From contig JABDBM010000015.1 in the NCBI GenBank assembly GCA_013288685.1, positions 1-62,934 on the forward strand: a stretch of 62,934 bases of DNA, in the 5' to 3' direction. A program made the translations under genes and the position numbers. The notes below the pieces were generated by a model. The model worked only from the letters and a program-made list of their open reading frames with translations. It did not search any database and had not been told where the DNA came from. Shown here one piece after another: positions 1-8,057 of the stretch (position 1 is the stretch's first letter; each line of letters opens with the position of its first letter). Origin of the DNA: Bacteroidota bacterium. GTDB lineage: Bacteria; Bacteroidota; Bacteroidia; Sphingobacteriales; Sphingobacteriaceae.

Positions 1-354
1 CAAGGCGTCTTCGCTTGCTTTGCGTTGTGTAATATCGGTCAGCATGGCCAGGGTGCCTACATACCGGCCATCTTCATCATACAGGCCATTGGTTATTACA
101 TTGCATAACACGGTGCCACCGCCTTTAGTAATAAAAGCCGATTCATGGGTATTTGTCGCCCTATTTTTTCTATTCTTAAGCCTGTCCAGTGTTTTCGCCT
201 TTTCTTGCTCGCTTTTAAAATCGTAATTGTGTTTGCCGATTATTTCTTCGGCAGTATAACCTAATATGTCGCAGGTTTTTTGGTTAACAAAAACGGTTTC
301 CAAGTTTTCATCAATTATCCAAATGCCTTCCTGGGCTGAGTTATTCTGTAAATC
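1..354 (-). pseudogene. Fragment of a PAS-domain signalling protein, cut at its 5' side
   Basis: Read on the minus strand, this stretch is open from a TAG at 357-355 to the left window edge and encodes one PAS domain with its PAC end. Visible landmarks are EGIWIIDENLETVFVN, then CDILGYTAEEIIG, then GTLAMLTDITQRK. There is no start codon before the domain, and the preceding codons break off exactly where a plus-strand PAS domain begins. The frame continues out of the window, so the rest of the protein, perhaps more PAS domains and a kinase, lies to the left. I infer that the 5' part was lost at a rearrangement or by misassembly. The PAS identity is clear; the state of the gene is not. Confidence 0.7.
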
Positions 355-1916
355 CTATTTGGGAAACAGGCAAGGTAATTGGCTTATCGGTTTTTTCGCG
401 AGATATTACACGGCAAAAATTGGACGAAGCCGAGATCAGGAAATCGGCAGCCAATTTATATGCGATTATTGAAAATACTGATACCAGTGTATATTCGATT
501 GATACCAACCTGAACTGTATTGCTTTTAATAATTTGTTTAGGGACAGTCTGATTGAGGCATACAACGTGGATTTTAAGCCGGGAGACAATATACTGGACT
601 TTTTAAGAAAAACTGATCCTGACCAGGCGCGCGAATGGGAAAAGTTATATGCGCGGGCACTTAGCGGCCAGGTGGTGCAGTTTACAAAAGAGTTTCAAAT
701 TTCTGGCGCTGCTACATTCATTAGCTTCTCATTAAACCCTATCCGCGAAAATGAGGCCGTTATTGGCCTTTCCTGTTCGGCGCGTGATATAACTAAACAA
801 AAAACACGCGAAATAGCTATCCGGAAATCCGAGGCAAGTTTAAAGGCTATCTTTAACAATACCGACATGGCTTGTATGTTAATTGATACCGGAGGCCGGA
901 TAGTATCTTTTAATAACCTTGCGAAAAAATTTCTGGAGGAACAAAACGGTATTACACCAACAGAAGGCCTTTTAATTATGGATGTTGTAGACCCCGAAAG
1001 ACGGCCGTTTGTTTTGGATATTTTAGACAGAACAAAAAATGGGACCGCCATTAATTACCAGTTAAAGCGCGAGGTAAACGGGGTGGTTAGGTGGTTTGAT
1101 ATGACCTGGGGAGGCATTAAGGACCAGGAAAAACAGGATTATGGCTATGTTTTTACGGTGAGAAACATTACCGAAAAGAAAAAACTGGAGATAGAAAGGG
1201 AGAAGATTACCAGCGACTTGCTACAGCGTAATAATGCGTTGGAACAGTTTACTTATATCATATCGCATAATTTAAGGGCGCCGGTAGCCAACATCATGGG
1301 CCTGTCATCGCTGATAACGGCGCTAAATATTAACAGCGATGACTTTGCGGAAACCATTAGAAGCATCAGCAGATCTGCGAATAAACTGGATAGCGTTATT
1401 TTAGATTTGAACCAGGTATTACAGGTTAATGAAGATATTAACGAAAACATTGAGTCTATTTCGCTAAGCAAGCTTATTGATGATATCCGTTTCAGTATAA
1501 GGAATTTGATTGAAAGGGAGCACGTAAGGATAATTTATGATTTTGACGAGGCGGAACAGATGTTGTCGTTAAAAAGCTTTATGCATAGTGTTTTTTACAA
1601 TTTGATTTTAAATAGTATAAAGTACCGTAATCCAGGTATCGATCCGGTTATACATATCAGTACTAAAGTTGCGAATGGAAAAATTCGAATCTGTTATAAA
1701 GATAACGGCCGGGGTATTGATACCAATAAACACGCCGGTGAATTATTTGGCCTATATAAAAGATTTGACACCAGTGTTGAAGGTAAAGGGATGGGATTGT
1801 TTATGGTTAAGATACAGGTGGAGAGCCTTGGCGGTAGCATTTCACTACACAGCAAGTTAAATGAAGGCACCGAGTTTACCATTGAATTTCCGCAGTTGCA
1901 CCTGCAAAACGCGTAA
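339..1916 (+). CDS. PAS-domain sensor histidine kinase, N-terminally truncated
   Basis: This is a cytoplasmic multi-PAS sensor kinase. The frame is homologous from about position 339, where SYSVNPIWETG and FSRDITRQK form the end of a first PAS domain, so the TTG at 420 is unlikely to be the true start. Counting from that TTG, PAS domains lie at about residues 8-128 and 138-255. The kinase core follows: H box ISHNLRAP (His283), N box NLILNSIKYR, G1 DNGRGID and G2 GKGMGLFMVK. There are no membrane segments and no receiver domain. The last domains are intact and the gene ends at a strong hairpin. The 5' end is fused head-on to an oppositely oriented PAS fragment, so the real start is missing. 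The signal and the partner regulator are unknown. Confidence 0.85.
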   Translation, partial: SYSVNPIWETGKVIGLSVFSRDITRQKLDEAEIRKSAANLYAIIENTDTSVYSIDTNLNCIAFNNLFRDSLIEAYNVDFKPGDNILDFLRKTDPDQAREWEKLYARALSGQVVQFTKEFQISGAATFISFSLNPIRENEAVIGLSCSARDITKQKTREIAIRKSEASLKAIFNNTDMACMLIDTGGRIVSFNNLAKKFLEEQNGITPTEGLLIMDVVDPERRPFVLDILDRTKNGTAINYQLKREVNGVVRWFDMTWGGIKDQEKQDYGYVFTVRNITEKKKLEIEREKITSDLLQRNNALEQFTYIISHNLRAPVANIMGLSSLITALNINSDDFAETIRSISRSANKLDSVILDLNQVLQVNEDINENIESISLSKLIDDIRFSIRNLIEREHVRIIYDFDEAEQMLSLKSFMHSVFYNLILNSIKYRNPGIDPVIHISTKVANGKIRICYKDNGRGIDTNKHAGELFGLYKRFDTSVEGKGMGLFMVKIQVESLGGSISLHSKLNEGTEFTIEFPQLHLQNA

Positions 1917-1918
1917 AA

Positions 1919-1943
1919 AAAGCCGCCCTTGTGAGGCGGCTTT
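1919..1943. terminator. Intrinsic terminator between convergent genes
   Basis: A nine-base stem, AAAGCCGCC with GGCGGCTTT, encloses a 7-base loop. It starts 3 bases after the kinase stop codon. The flanking A and T runs suit termination in either direction, and the gene on the minus strand also ends just beyond it. Confidence 0.8.
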
Positions 1944-1985
1944 CGCTGTAAAACAGCTGAAGTATAAATAAACAGAAGAAAGGGG

Positions 1986-2930
1986 CTATTTTATTGCAAC
2001 GCTCTTTACAAAACTTCCACTTGCGTCAAACTCAACCGCATAACGGGTGCTATTGGCTTCTATCAGCACTACATAATTTTTAATAGTGCCATTTTTGCCA
2101 AAGCTAAAGGCCTTGTCAAAAACATAGCCCGGGTAGGTTGTGGTTAAATAAGTGGTTATTGCCGCAGGTAAATTAGCTGCAGTTACCGGTGTTGGCGGTG
2201 CAGGCGGCGTCATTAATTGCTGACGACTCACAAATGCCAGTTTTGCCGAAAAAGCAGTTGCAAATATGCCGCTATCATGGCTAAATACTACATAACTGCT
2301 ATCCGGGTTTATTACAGCGTGGTCAAGGGTATCAGCCGGATAATTTGCGGTAAAATAAGCAGTTATTGTAGCAGGCAAAGCGCTGATGGCAATCGTATCC
2401 TGATGCTTGCCATTGCGATACCCGAATGGACCGCCGGGATGAAAACCAGGGCCAGGGCCGCCCTGGCCGCCGGGAAGGTCATGACGGTCAACCTGCTCCA
2501 ATACCTTTACAAAAGTTCCGCTGGCGTCAAACTTTAAACCAACCGGCGCGCCATTATATTGAATAAGTACCACATAACCATCGTTGGCGCCCGCCTTTGT
2601 GAGCGCTTCAAACGCTTTTTTGAAAGTATAGCCCGAATAGTTGGCTGTTAAATAAGTACCGATGGCCGATGGCAGGCTGCTAAACGCAACCGAATCGGCT
2701 TTGCCGCCGCCGGGGTAGCAGCCAATGAGGTACACAGAATCTTTGGTTGTTGTATCCGAAGACGTGGTAACCGTGCCAGCCAATATAGCTTGCGATGATG
2801 ATAAAATGGCGGTGGTAGCAGTTGTGCTTGTGCTGCTTTTTGTAGTTTGCGCATCTTTTTTACAGGATGACGCCATCAGTACTAAAACCAATGCGGCCAG
2901 TACGTAATTGATAGGGGTGAGATTTTTCAT
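1986..2930 (-). CDS. Secreted lipoprotein with three PepSY-like repeats
   Basis: The ATG at 2930 is chosen because it gives a lipoprotein signal ending LMASSC; an in-frame start further upstream would put charged residues ahead of it. After a Ser/Thr-rich spacer come three similar units, each with a motif of the kind LPxxIxxYLxxxYPGY followed by a beta segment of the kind KFDASGxFVK. They lie at about residues 85-160, 175-235 and 245-314. The spacing matches the PepSY-like family (beta-lactamase-inhibitor-like fold) common in Bacteroidota. A Gly/Pro/His-rich stretch separates the first and second units, and the middle unit is the most divergent. Such proteins are exported, but their role is unknown. 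The gene is divergent from a LytS kinase gene, with a long inverted repeat between them, which suggests shared control. Confidence 0.75.
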   Translation of the reverse strand: MKNLTPINYVLAALVLVLMASSCKKDAQTTKSSTSTTATTAILSSSQAILAGTVTTSSDTTTKDSVYLIGCYPGGGKADSVAFSSLPSAIGTYLTANYSGYTFKKAFEALTKAGANDGYVVLIQYNGAPVGLKFDASGTFVKVLEQVDRHDLPGGQGGPGPGFHPGGPFGYRNGKHQDTIAISALPATITAYFTANYPADTLDHAVINPDSSYVVFSHDSGIFATAFSAKLAFVSRQQLMTPPAPPTPVTAANLPAAITTYLTTTYPGYVFDKAFSFGKNGTIKNYVVLIEANSTRYAVEFDASGSFVKSVAIK

Positions 2931-3000
2931 TGTATTTGAGAATTTGATTCTAAATTGATTTAAACCAAAAGTATACTTCGGCGGCAAGGGGGCTCAACAA

Positions 3001-3069
3001 GTATCGGTAAACGAGGATTTTGTATAGATAAAACGCTTTAATCCATACATTTTAATTAAATACCGATAC
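3001..3069. promoter_or_regulatory. Inverted repeat in a divergent promoter region
   Basis: GTATCGGTA (3001-3009) and TACCGATAC (3061-3069) form a perfect 9-base inverted pair 51 bases apart. They lie between the PepSY lipoprotein start (2930, minus) and the LytS kinase start (3109, plus). I infer a two-site operator, possibly for the neighbouring LytTR regulator. Nothing in the sequence proves binding. Confidence 0.4.
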
Positions 3070-3108
3070 ATTTATGCCCGGTACGGCTATAGCTTATTTA
3101 TTTGCGCC

Positions 3109-4308
3109 ATGTTTCGTTTTAAGTTAACCACACTCATCCATGTAGCCGGTTGGCTGCTTTTCCTGCTGTTTCCGTTATTATTTATGAATGGCGGACAAAA
3201 AGGCACAAGTACCTGGGTGCTGGTATTCTCATCGTACTACTGGCTTTTTTGCCTTACATATCTGTTGCTGTTTTATTTTAATACCCTGTATCTTATCCCC
3301 AGGTTTTTCTTTAAAAAAAAATATATCCATTATGGTATTGTAGTTTTTATTCTGTTTGGCTGCGTTTATTTTTTGCAACCTTTTGACAAACTACTGCAAC
3401 ACAATCCCCGTTTGCAGGTGCAACTCAATTTGCCGCCACAATTACAGTCGCCGGCAATTCAAAACCAATTAAGTACACCCGGAGCGCCGGGCAACGACAC
3501 CGTTAGCCTGCCATCATCGCGCTATCCGTTTGGCCCGCTGCCGCACCAGGATTTGCGAATGCAGGACCCAAACGCCAAATCGGGTATACCCCAGTTGTTG
3601 AGGCATTCCAACCAAACAGACGTGGTGAGTTTGGTGATATTTTTTATTATGATGGCCCTTAGCGTAGCCATCCGTTCGGTAGAACAATACCAGTATACCG
3701 AGCGCAAGGTGGTAATTGCCGAAGCAGGAAAAGCCAGTGCCGAGTTGTCGTTTTTAAAAGCGCAGATCAACCCGCATTTTTTGTTCAATACGTTAAATAA
3801 TATATACACTCTTTCGGTTACTAACAGCGAACATACGTCAGATAGTATCATGAAATTATCCAATATCATGCGCTATATTACCGACGATGTATCAGAAGAT
3901 TTTGTGAGGCTGCAAAGCGAAATTGACTGCCTGGGCGACTACATTGCCTTGCAGCAATTGCGACTGGGTAAAAAAACTACTGTTAATTATACCATAACCG
4001 GAGATCCCGGCCAACAAAAAATAGCACCGCTGATATTGGTTTCGTTTGTGGAGAATGCGTTTAAATATGGTATCAGCAAACAAGAAAGCAGTGTGATTGA
4101 CATTGAATTGGGCATCAGCGACGAGGGTATTATATTTTGCTGCGAAAACAGGATATTCCGAAACAAAGCGGCGGCTGCCGAACGCACCGGCATCGGGATA
4201 GCTAACTCAAGGCAGCGGCTGGAACAATTGTATCCCAATAAACATAAATTAACCATTAATGATGATGGTCACCAATTTGAGGTAAAACTAATCCTGGGCC
4301 GGTTGTGA
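3109..4308 (+). CDS. LytS-type sensor histidine kinase
   Basis: This is a membrane histidine kinase of the LytS/YehU class that should phosphorylate the LytTR regulator encoded next. Four hydrophobic segments are visible at about residues 8-27, 36-60, 72-92 and 172-188. Between the third and fourth is a long Pro/Gln/Ser-rich extracytoplasmic loop (about 95-170). The His_kinase domain has the signature QINPHFLFNTLN with His223, then an ATPase domain with FVENAFKYG and a final GIGIANSRQRLEQLY. The 399-residue length is normal. Kinase and regulator genes of this class usually overlap or nearly touch, but here 202 bases containing an inverted-repeat element separate them. The ligand is unknown. 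Confidence 0.9.
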   Translation: MFRFKLTTLIHVAGWLLFLLFPLLFMNGGQKGTSTWVLVFSSYYWLFCLTYLLLFYFNTLYLIPRFFFKKKYIHYGIVVFILFGCVYFLQPFDKLLQHNPRLQVQLNLPPQLQSPAIQNQLSTPGAPGNDTVSLPSSRYPFGPLPHQDLRMQDPNAKSGIPQLLRHSNQTDVVSLVIFFIMMALSVAIRSVEQYQYTERKVVIAEAGKASAELSFLKAQINPHFLFNTLNNIYTLSVTNSEHTSDSIMKLSNIMRYITDDVSEDFVRLQSEIDCLGDYIALQQLRLGKKTTVNYTITGDPGQQKIAPLILVSFVENAFKYGISKQESSVIDIELGISDEGIIFCCENRIFRNKAAAAERTGIGIANSRQRLEQLYPNKHKLTINDDGHQFEVKLILGRL

Positions 4309-4343
4309 AAAATATTGTTTAATAGTGCTTTATGTGGATCAAA

Positions 4344-4484
4344 TTTACCGCAGAGTATACAGAGAATTCACAGAGTACACGAAGAAAAAAGAAATAAATT
4401 GCGTTACAGAATGAATAGCGCAGCGTTTTATCATTTTATAAACTCCGTGTACTCTGTGAATTCTCTGTGTACTCTGTGGTTAAA
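4344..4484. repeat. Inverted-repeat element of the TTTACCGCAGAG family
   Basis: The left arm begins TTTACCGCAGAG and the right arm ends CTCTGTGGTTAAA. Most of the roughly 40 outer bases on each side pair, including the shared core AGAGAATTCACAGAGT. The element lies wholly between the LytS gene and its LytTR partner. Related copies occur at 10510-10634 and 15445-15550, with longer relatives at 7028-7227 and 52783-52991. A short open frame inside it is a by-product of the repeat. Confidence 0.8.
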
Positions 4485-4510
4485 CTTAAATTATAGAATC
4501 AAAAAACATA

Positions 4511-5212
4511 ATGACGCAAATAAAATGTATAGCTATTGATGATGAGCCGCTGGCCCTGCAACTCATTTCGGGCTATGTAGTTAAGTTTCCGCAGTTGCAG
4601 TTAGTGCAGGTTTTTGAAGATGCAGTTTCTGGAGCAGAGTTTTTACGGAATAACAAAGTGGATTTGTTGTTTGCCGATATCAATATGCCTGATATATCGG
4701 GCATTGACCTGGTGCGTTCGCTGGAAAACAAACCGATGGTTGTATTCACCACTGCCTATAAAAACTTTGCTTTCGAAGGTTTTGAGCTGGAAGCTATTGA
4801 TTACCTGTTAAAACCCATCGATATTAAACGCTTTTCGAAGGCGGTTGAAAAGGCTGAGGAATATTTTCAATATAAAAACGCAGCAAAGCCGGATGAAATA
4901 GCCGAAAGCCTGTTTGTATATTCGGAATACCGAATGGTAAAAATTAATTTGGCCGATATTGAATATATTGAAAGTATGGAGGATTACATAAAAATACACA
5001 TCCATAATGCCAAAACTATCCTCACCCTGATGCCGCTGAAAAAGGTGATGGAAAAGCTGCCTGCAGACAAATTTCAGCGAATTCACCGCAGTTATATTGT
5101 TCCGGTTGGCAAAATAAAATCTATCCACAATCGCAAAGTGCAACTGGCCGGAGCCGAACTGCCGGTTAGCGAAAGCTATATGGATTTTGTTAGGAAATGG
5201 ATGAAGGGATAA
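4511..5212 (+). CDS. LytTR-family response regulator
   Basis: This is a DNA-binding response regulator. The receiver domain (about residues 3-120) carries the acidic pair D10/D11, phospho-acceptor Asp56 in DLLFADINMP, and the signature VVFTTAYKNFAFEGFELEA followed by DYLLKPI. The LytTR DNA-binding domain is at about residues 135-230, with YIESMEDYIKIH and FQRIHRSYIVP. The 233-residue length is typical. It is the expected partner of the kinase encoded upstream. The intergenic element between them may weaken or change their co-transcription. Target promoters are not identifiable here, although the divergent region at 3001-3069 is a candidate. Confidence 0.92.
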   Translation: MTQIKCIAIDDEPLALQLISGYVVKFPQLQLVQVFEDAVSGAEFLRNNKVDLLFADINMPDISGIDLVRSLENKPMVVFTTAYKNFAFEGFELEAIDYLLKPIDIKRFSKAVEKAEEYFQYKNAAKPDEIAESLFVYSEYRMVKINLADIEYIESMEDYIKIHIHNAKTILTLMPLKKVMEKLPADKFQRIHRSYIVPVGKIKSIHNRKVQLAGAELPVSESYMDFVRKWMKG

Positions 5213-5223
5213 TGCCGTCTTAA

Positions 5224-5328
5224 TGTAAAGACGCGATACTTCGCGTCTCCGACCAGCATGGTAAACGCATTGCCGGATTGCGTATGGTTGAGTGCATGTT
5301 TGGAGACGCGAAGTATCCTGCCTCTACA
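5224..5328. repeat. Inverted-repeat element of the AGACGCGA family
   Basis: Left arm 5224-5250 and right arm 5302-5328 are imperfect 27-base inverted copies, sharing GATACTTCGCGTCTCC exactly. The left arm also contains its own small hairpin (AGACGCGA, loop TACT, TCGCGTCT). The element sits between the 3' ends of the LytTR gene and the convergent M81 peptidase gene, so it could also act as a terminator. No coding potential. Confidence 0.75.
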
Positions 5329-5341
5329 GTTGGGCGCCTCA

Positions 5342-6889
5342 CTATTTATCCGAAGCCGGTACCAACTTCGCCGTCAAATCAGGTGCCGCCATATTCTTAT
5401 CAAACGGAAACATCGGCCGCTCAATACGCTTATAAGGCAAATGTTCTATATCCTGGTCTACGCCGCCGGGTGTGAGGGACAGCAGCCAGTCGGCACGCAT
5501 GGCGTAAAGCTCGGGCTCCAGGTAGCCAATTTTTACAACTACTATGGCGGCTGTGCGCGGGTTAAGTCCTAATTTAGTAAAATCAGCCTCGTGATGATAG
5601 GGTTTGCGTTTTTGGGTGACGATAACATGTACGCTTCCCACTTTTATTGATACTTCAACTTCGGCATCTTTATCCCCTTTTACAATCGACTCCACCGTGC
5701 CGACGATATGTACCGGAGGGGCATTCCGGGCATCAACAGCGGCGCCGGCATAGCCATCTACATGGCCGCCAACACCGGCAGCAATAGCGCTCTTCACCAG
5801 TTCCGGACCGGGGATGGAGGCATATAATAATGATGGGCCGTTATCGGCTTTAAATTCGGGGCGTTTAAGTATTTCGGTAATGGTCCAGGTTACATCTCCG
5901 GCACCGCCAGCGGTAGGGTTATCACCCGAGTCGCTGATGTAAAACGGATGTTTGGCATCGGGAGCCAGCGCCTTATCTAAACAATATTTTAAATTACCCG
6001 TTGGGGCAACAAATTTGAACCCTGCGCGGGCGTCCCAAAAGCTTTGCGCCAGTTTTTCGGCTGTACGGGTAACTTTGTCCTGATCGTCGCCGGTAACCAT
6101 TACTACGGCGTGGTTGCGTGGTTCGTCGGCCCATGCGTAGCCTACCCAAATGGCGGCATCTATAATGCCGGGTTGCAGCGAGGCAGGTTCAACTGCGGCA
6201 TATACACTTTTTGCCGGTTCAATACGTGTGCTTGTTTTTTCGCCTGGCAGCAATATCGGTACAGCAATGTATGCTTTATATGCGGGTTTGCCTTTGCCGC
6301 TTTCAATACGTGCCAACAGGTTTTCTACAGCACGTTGTTTGGTTTGCATGGCATCTTCATGCGGGGCAAGGCGGTAACAGGTAATCAGGTCGGTATTTTG
6401 GGCCAGCCGCCAGGATACGTTTCCGTGCAGATCCATCGAAGTGGAGATAATAGTTTTGGGGCCAACCACTTTTCGTATGCGCACAATAAAATCACCCTCA
6501 GGGTCATCCAGGCCTACTACGCTCATTGCACCGTGAATATCAAAAAACAGACCATCGTAAGGCCCGTTTTTGCGAAGGGAATCCAGTGTTTTGCCAACCA
6601 ATGACTCGTATGCTTCGCGGGTAACCGTGCCGCCCGGCAACGCATGTCCCACCAAAGTGGGAATCCAAACCGCCCGGCTGCGCATTGGCGAACCGGCGGT
6701 CATAAAGGGATATACAGAGAAAACATCCCCACCATAGGAAGCATGAAATGCCGCTTCATCAGTTAGTGCGGGCGAGAATGTGCTCGATTCAATACCAAGC
6801 CCTGCAATGGCAATACGCGGTAATGGCTTTGCTGCGGCCAAACCAATAGTTAAAACAGCCGAAGTAAGAATTAGCAATAAACGTTTCAT
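5342..6889 (-). CDS. M81-family metallopeptidase (MlrC-like), exported
   Basis: The protein matches the MlrC layout: an N-terminal DUF1485-type domain (about residues 25-310) with IAGLGIESSTFSP near the start and FDIHGAMSV, ISTSMDLHGN and ITCYRLAPHED downstream, then the shorter C-terminal MlrC domain with ISDSGDNPTAGGAGDVT. Family members include the enzyme that finishes microcystin peptide breakdown, but most have unknown substrates. The ATG at 6889 is preferred to a TTG two codons earlier because it starts a clear signal peptide, KRLLLILTSAVLTIGLAAA. Export to the periplasm is therefore likely. It stands alone, convergent with the LytTR gene. The family assignment is firm; the substrate is not known. 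Confidence 0.88.
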   Translation of the reverse strand: MKRLLLILTSAVLTIGLAAAKPLPRIAIAGLGIESSTFSPALTDEAAFHASYGGDVFSVYPFMTAGSPMRSRAVWIPTLVGHALPGGTVTREAYESLVGKTLDSLRKNGPYDGLFFDIHGAMSVVGLDDPEGDFIVRIRKVVGPKTIISTSMDLHGNVSWRLAQNTDLITCYRLAPHEDAMQTKQRAVENLLARIESGKGKPAYKAYIAVPILLPGEKTSTRIEPAKSVYAAVEPASLQPGIIDAAIWVGYAWADEPRNHAVVMVTGDDQDKVTRTAEKLAQSFWDARAGFKFVAPTGNLKYCLDKALAPDAKHPFYISDSGDNPTAGGAGDVTWTITEILKRPEFKADNGPSLLYASIPGPELVKSAIAAGVGGHVDGYAGAAVDARNAPPVHIVGTVESIVKGDKDAEVEVSIKVGSVHVIVTQKRKPYHHEADFTKLGLNPRTAAIVVVKIGYLEPELYAMRADWLLSLTPGGVDQDIEHLPYKRIERPMFPFDKNMAAPDLTAKLVPASDK

Positions 6890-7027
6890 GAACAAAAGTT
6901 TAATGGTTGACAGTGCTGCGATAAAAGTAAGTTTTGCAGTTCTATATCAAATGTAGGCAAATAGAATGGAAAATGGCAGGCGCGGAATTGCGTTAGATTT
7001 ATCAGCTTTTAAAAAGTTGATAAATCT
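6890..7027. other. Intergenic region with a hairpin next to a mobile element
   Basis: This is the start of a 363-base space between the M81 and hydrolase genes. AGATTTATCA (6995-7004) pairs with TGATAAATCT (7018-7027) around an AT-rich loop, giving a 10-base perfect stem. The last 8 bases of the stem, ATAAATCT, are the left copy of the duplication flanking the inserted element. I see no gene here. Confidence 0.5.
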
Positions 7028-7227
7028 GGCTCTATGACGTTTTGTATGGCTTATATTTTAACACAGCGAGCACAAAGGAGGCACAAAGAACGCAGAGGAA
7101 AATAAAAGCAATTGGTTATCGGCATTGTAAGTAATTAATAATCCTTTAATAACATAAACTCCGCGCACTCCGTGTTACCTCTGTGTTAAAAGATCACCAG
7201 TTTACCCACACAAAGCGGCATAGAGCC
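7028..7227. mobile_element. MITE-like element with 8-bp target duplication
   Basis: The element is 200 bases long with imperfect terminal inverted repeats: GGCTCTATGACGTTTTGT at the left, and at the right the complement of GGCTCTATGCCGCTTTGT. Inside is a second inverted pair of the TTTTAACACAG / CTGTGTTAAAA type seen in other repeats of this window. It is flanked directly by ATAAATCT at 7020-7027 and 7228-7235, a perfect 8-base direct repeat as expected from transposition. It has no coding capacity, so any movement would need a transposase from elsewhere. A close relative lies at 52783-52991. Confidence 0.75.
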
Positions 7228-7252
7228 ATAAATCTTTACAACGGGTTCTGTA

Positions 7253-8035
7253 TTACCTGGTAAAAAAAGTTACCAATGCAGGAGCAAGCACTTTTACCGA
7301 AATATTGTGGGTTTGACCTTTAAACATCATCAATTCGGCATTTGGGATGGCATCGGCCAGTTGCTTTACTGCTTTTTGCATATAAACCGGACTTTTGTCG
7401 CCACCGCCAACCAGGGTTGGGGTTTTTACCGATGCCGCTATTTTTGTGGGCAAAGAAAAATCGCCCATAACGGCCGCATCATAAGGAAGTGTATGGGCTA
7501 CCGCCTTTAGCTTTTTAAAAATGGGCATTATCTTCATAATAAATACCACAAATGCCGGCACGTTCACCATATCGCGCATAAAATACTTAACGGCGCCGGC
7601 CCGGTCCCCGGAGTCAACAAGGGCCTGCAGTTTTGCTTGCGAATCGGGCGGAGCCTGGTGCCCGGTTTTATCAACCATAAACGGCGCTTCGTATAAAGCC
7701 AGCTTTTTTATATTAAGACCGCTTGCCGCAGCGCGTAAACCCAGTGCCGCGCCCGATGAAACGCCGGCAACAAAAGCAGATCCGCCCAGGGCGTTAATCA
7801 GTGCTTCAATATCCTCAACTTCCCGTTCGGGAGCGTAGGGTTGGGTGTCGCCGCTTTCGTTGCGGCCCCGGCGGTCGTAATTAATAACGGTAAAATGGGG
7901 TGCCAGCAATTTGGCTAATTCGGGCATAGGCCCAAAATCGCGGCTGCATAGTGCACCATCAACCAAAATAAGAGGCTCGCCATTGCCTTGTTTGTCGTAA
8001 GCTATTTGTGTGCCGTCTTTAGATGTTACTTTCAT
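7253..8035 (-). CDS. Alpha/beta-hydrolase
   Basis: This is a cytoplasmic hydrolase of the alpha/beta fold, with no signal peptide. The nucleophile elbow is GVSSGAAL (the second Ser is central in GxSxG), the oxyanion region is LILVDGALCSRDFGPM, YDRRGRNESGDT follows strand 4, and the C-terminal GQTHNISV supplies the catalytic His. The acid residue is probably the Asp in GGGDKSPVY. The 260-residue length is normal. The gene follows the SRPBCC gene by 22 bases and is probably the third gene of the ArsR operon. Relatives are often annotated as haloperoxidase-like or esterases, and the substrate cannot be told from the sequence. Confidence 0.85.
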   Translation of the reverse strand: MKVTSKDGTQIAYDKQGNGEPLILVDGALCSRDFGPMPELAKLLAPHFTVINYDRRGRNESGDTQPYAPEREVEDIEALINALGGSAFVAGVSSGAALGLRAAASGLNIKKLALYEAPFMVDKTGHQAPPDSQAKLQALVDSGDRAGAVKYFMRDMVNVPAFVVFIMKIMPIFKKLKAVAHTLPYDAAVMGDFSLPTKIAASVKTPTLVGGGDKSPVYMQKAVKQLADAIPNAELMMFKGQTHNISVKVLAPALVTFFTR

Positions 8036-8057
8036 GGTGAGTAAAATTATAGGGTGC

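Noticed and set aside
420..422. TTG as true start of the PAS kinase
   Set aside because: PAS homology runs in frame upstream to about 339, so this codon is internal to the original gene.
4315..4539. A short plus-strand frame between LytS and LytTR
   Set aside because: It is produced by the inverted-repeat element and has no protein-like features.
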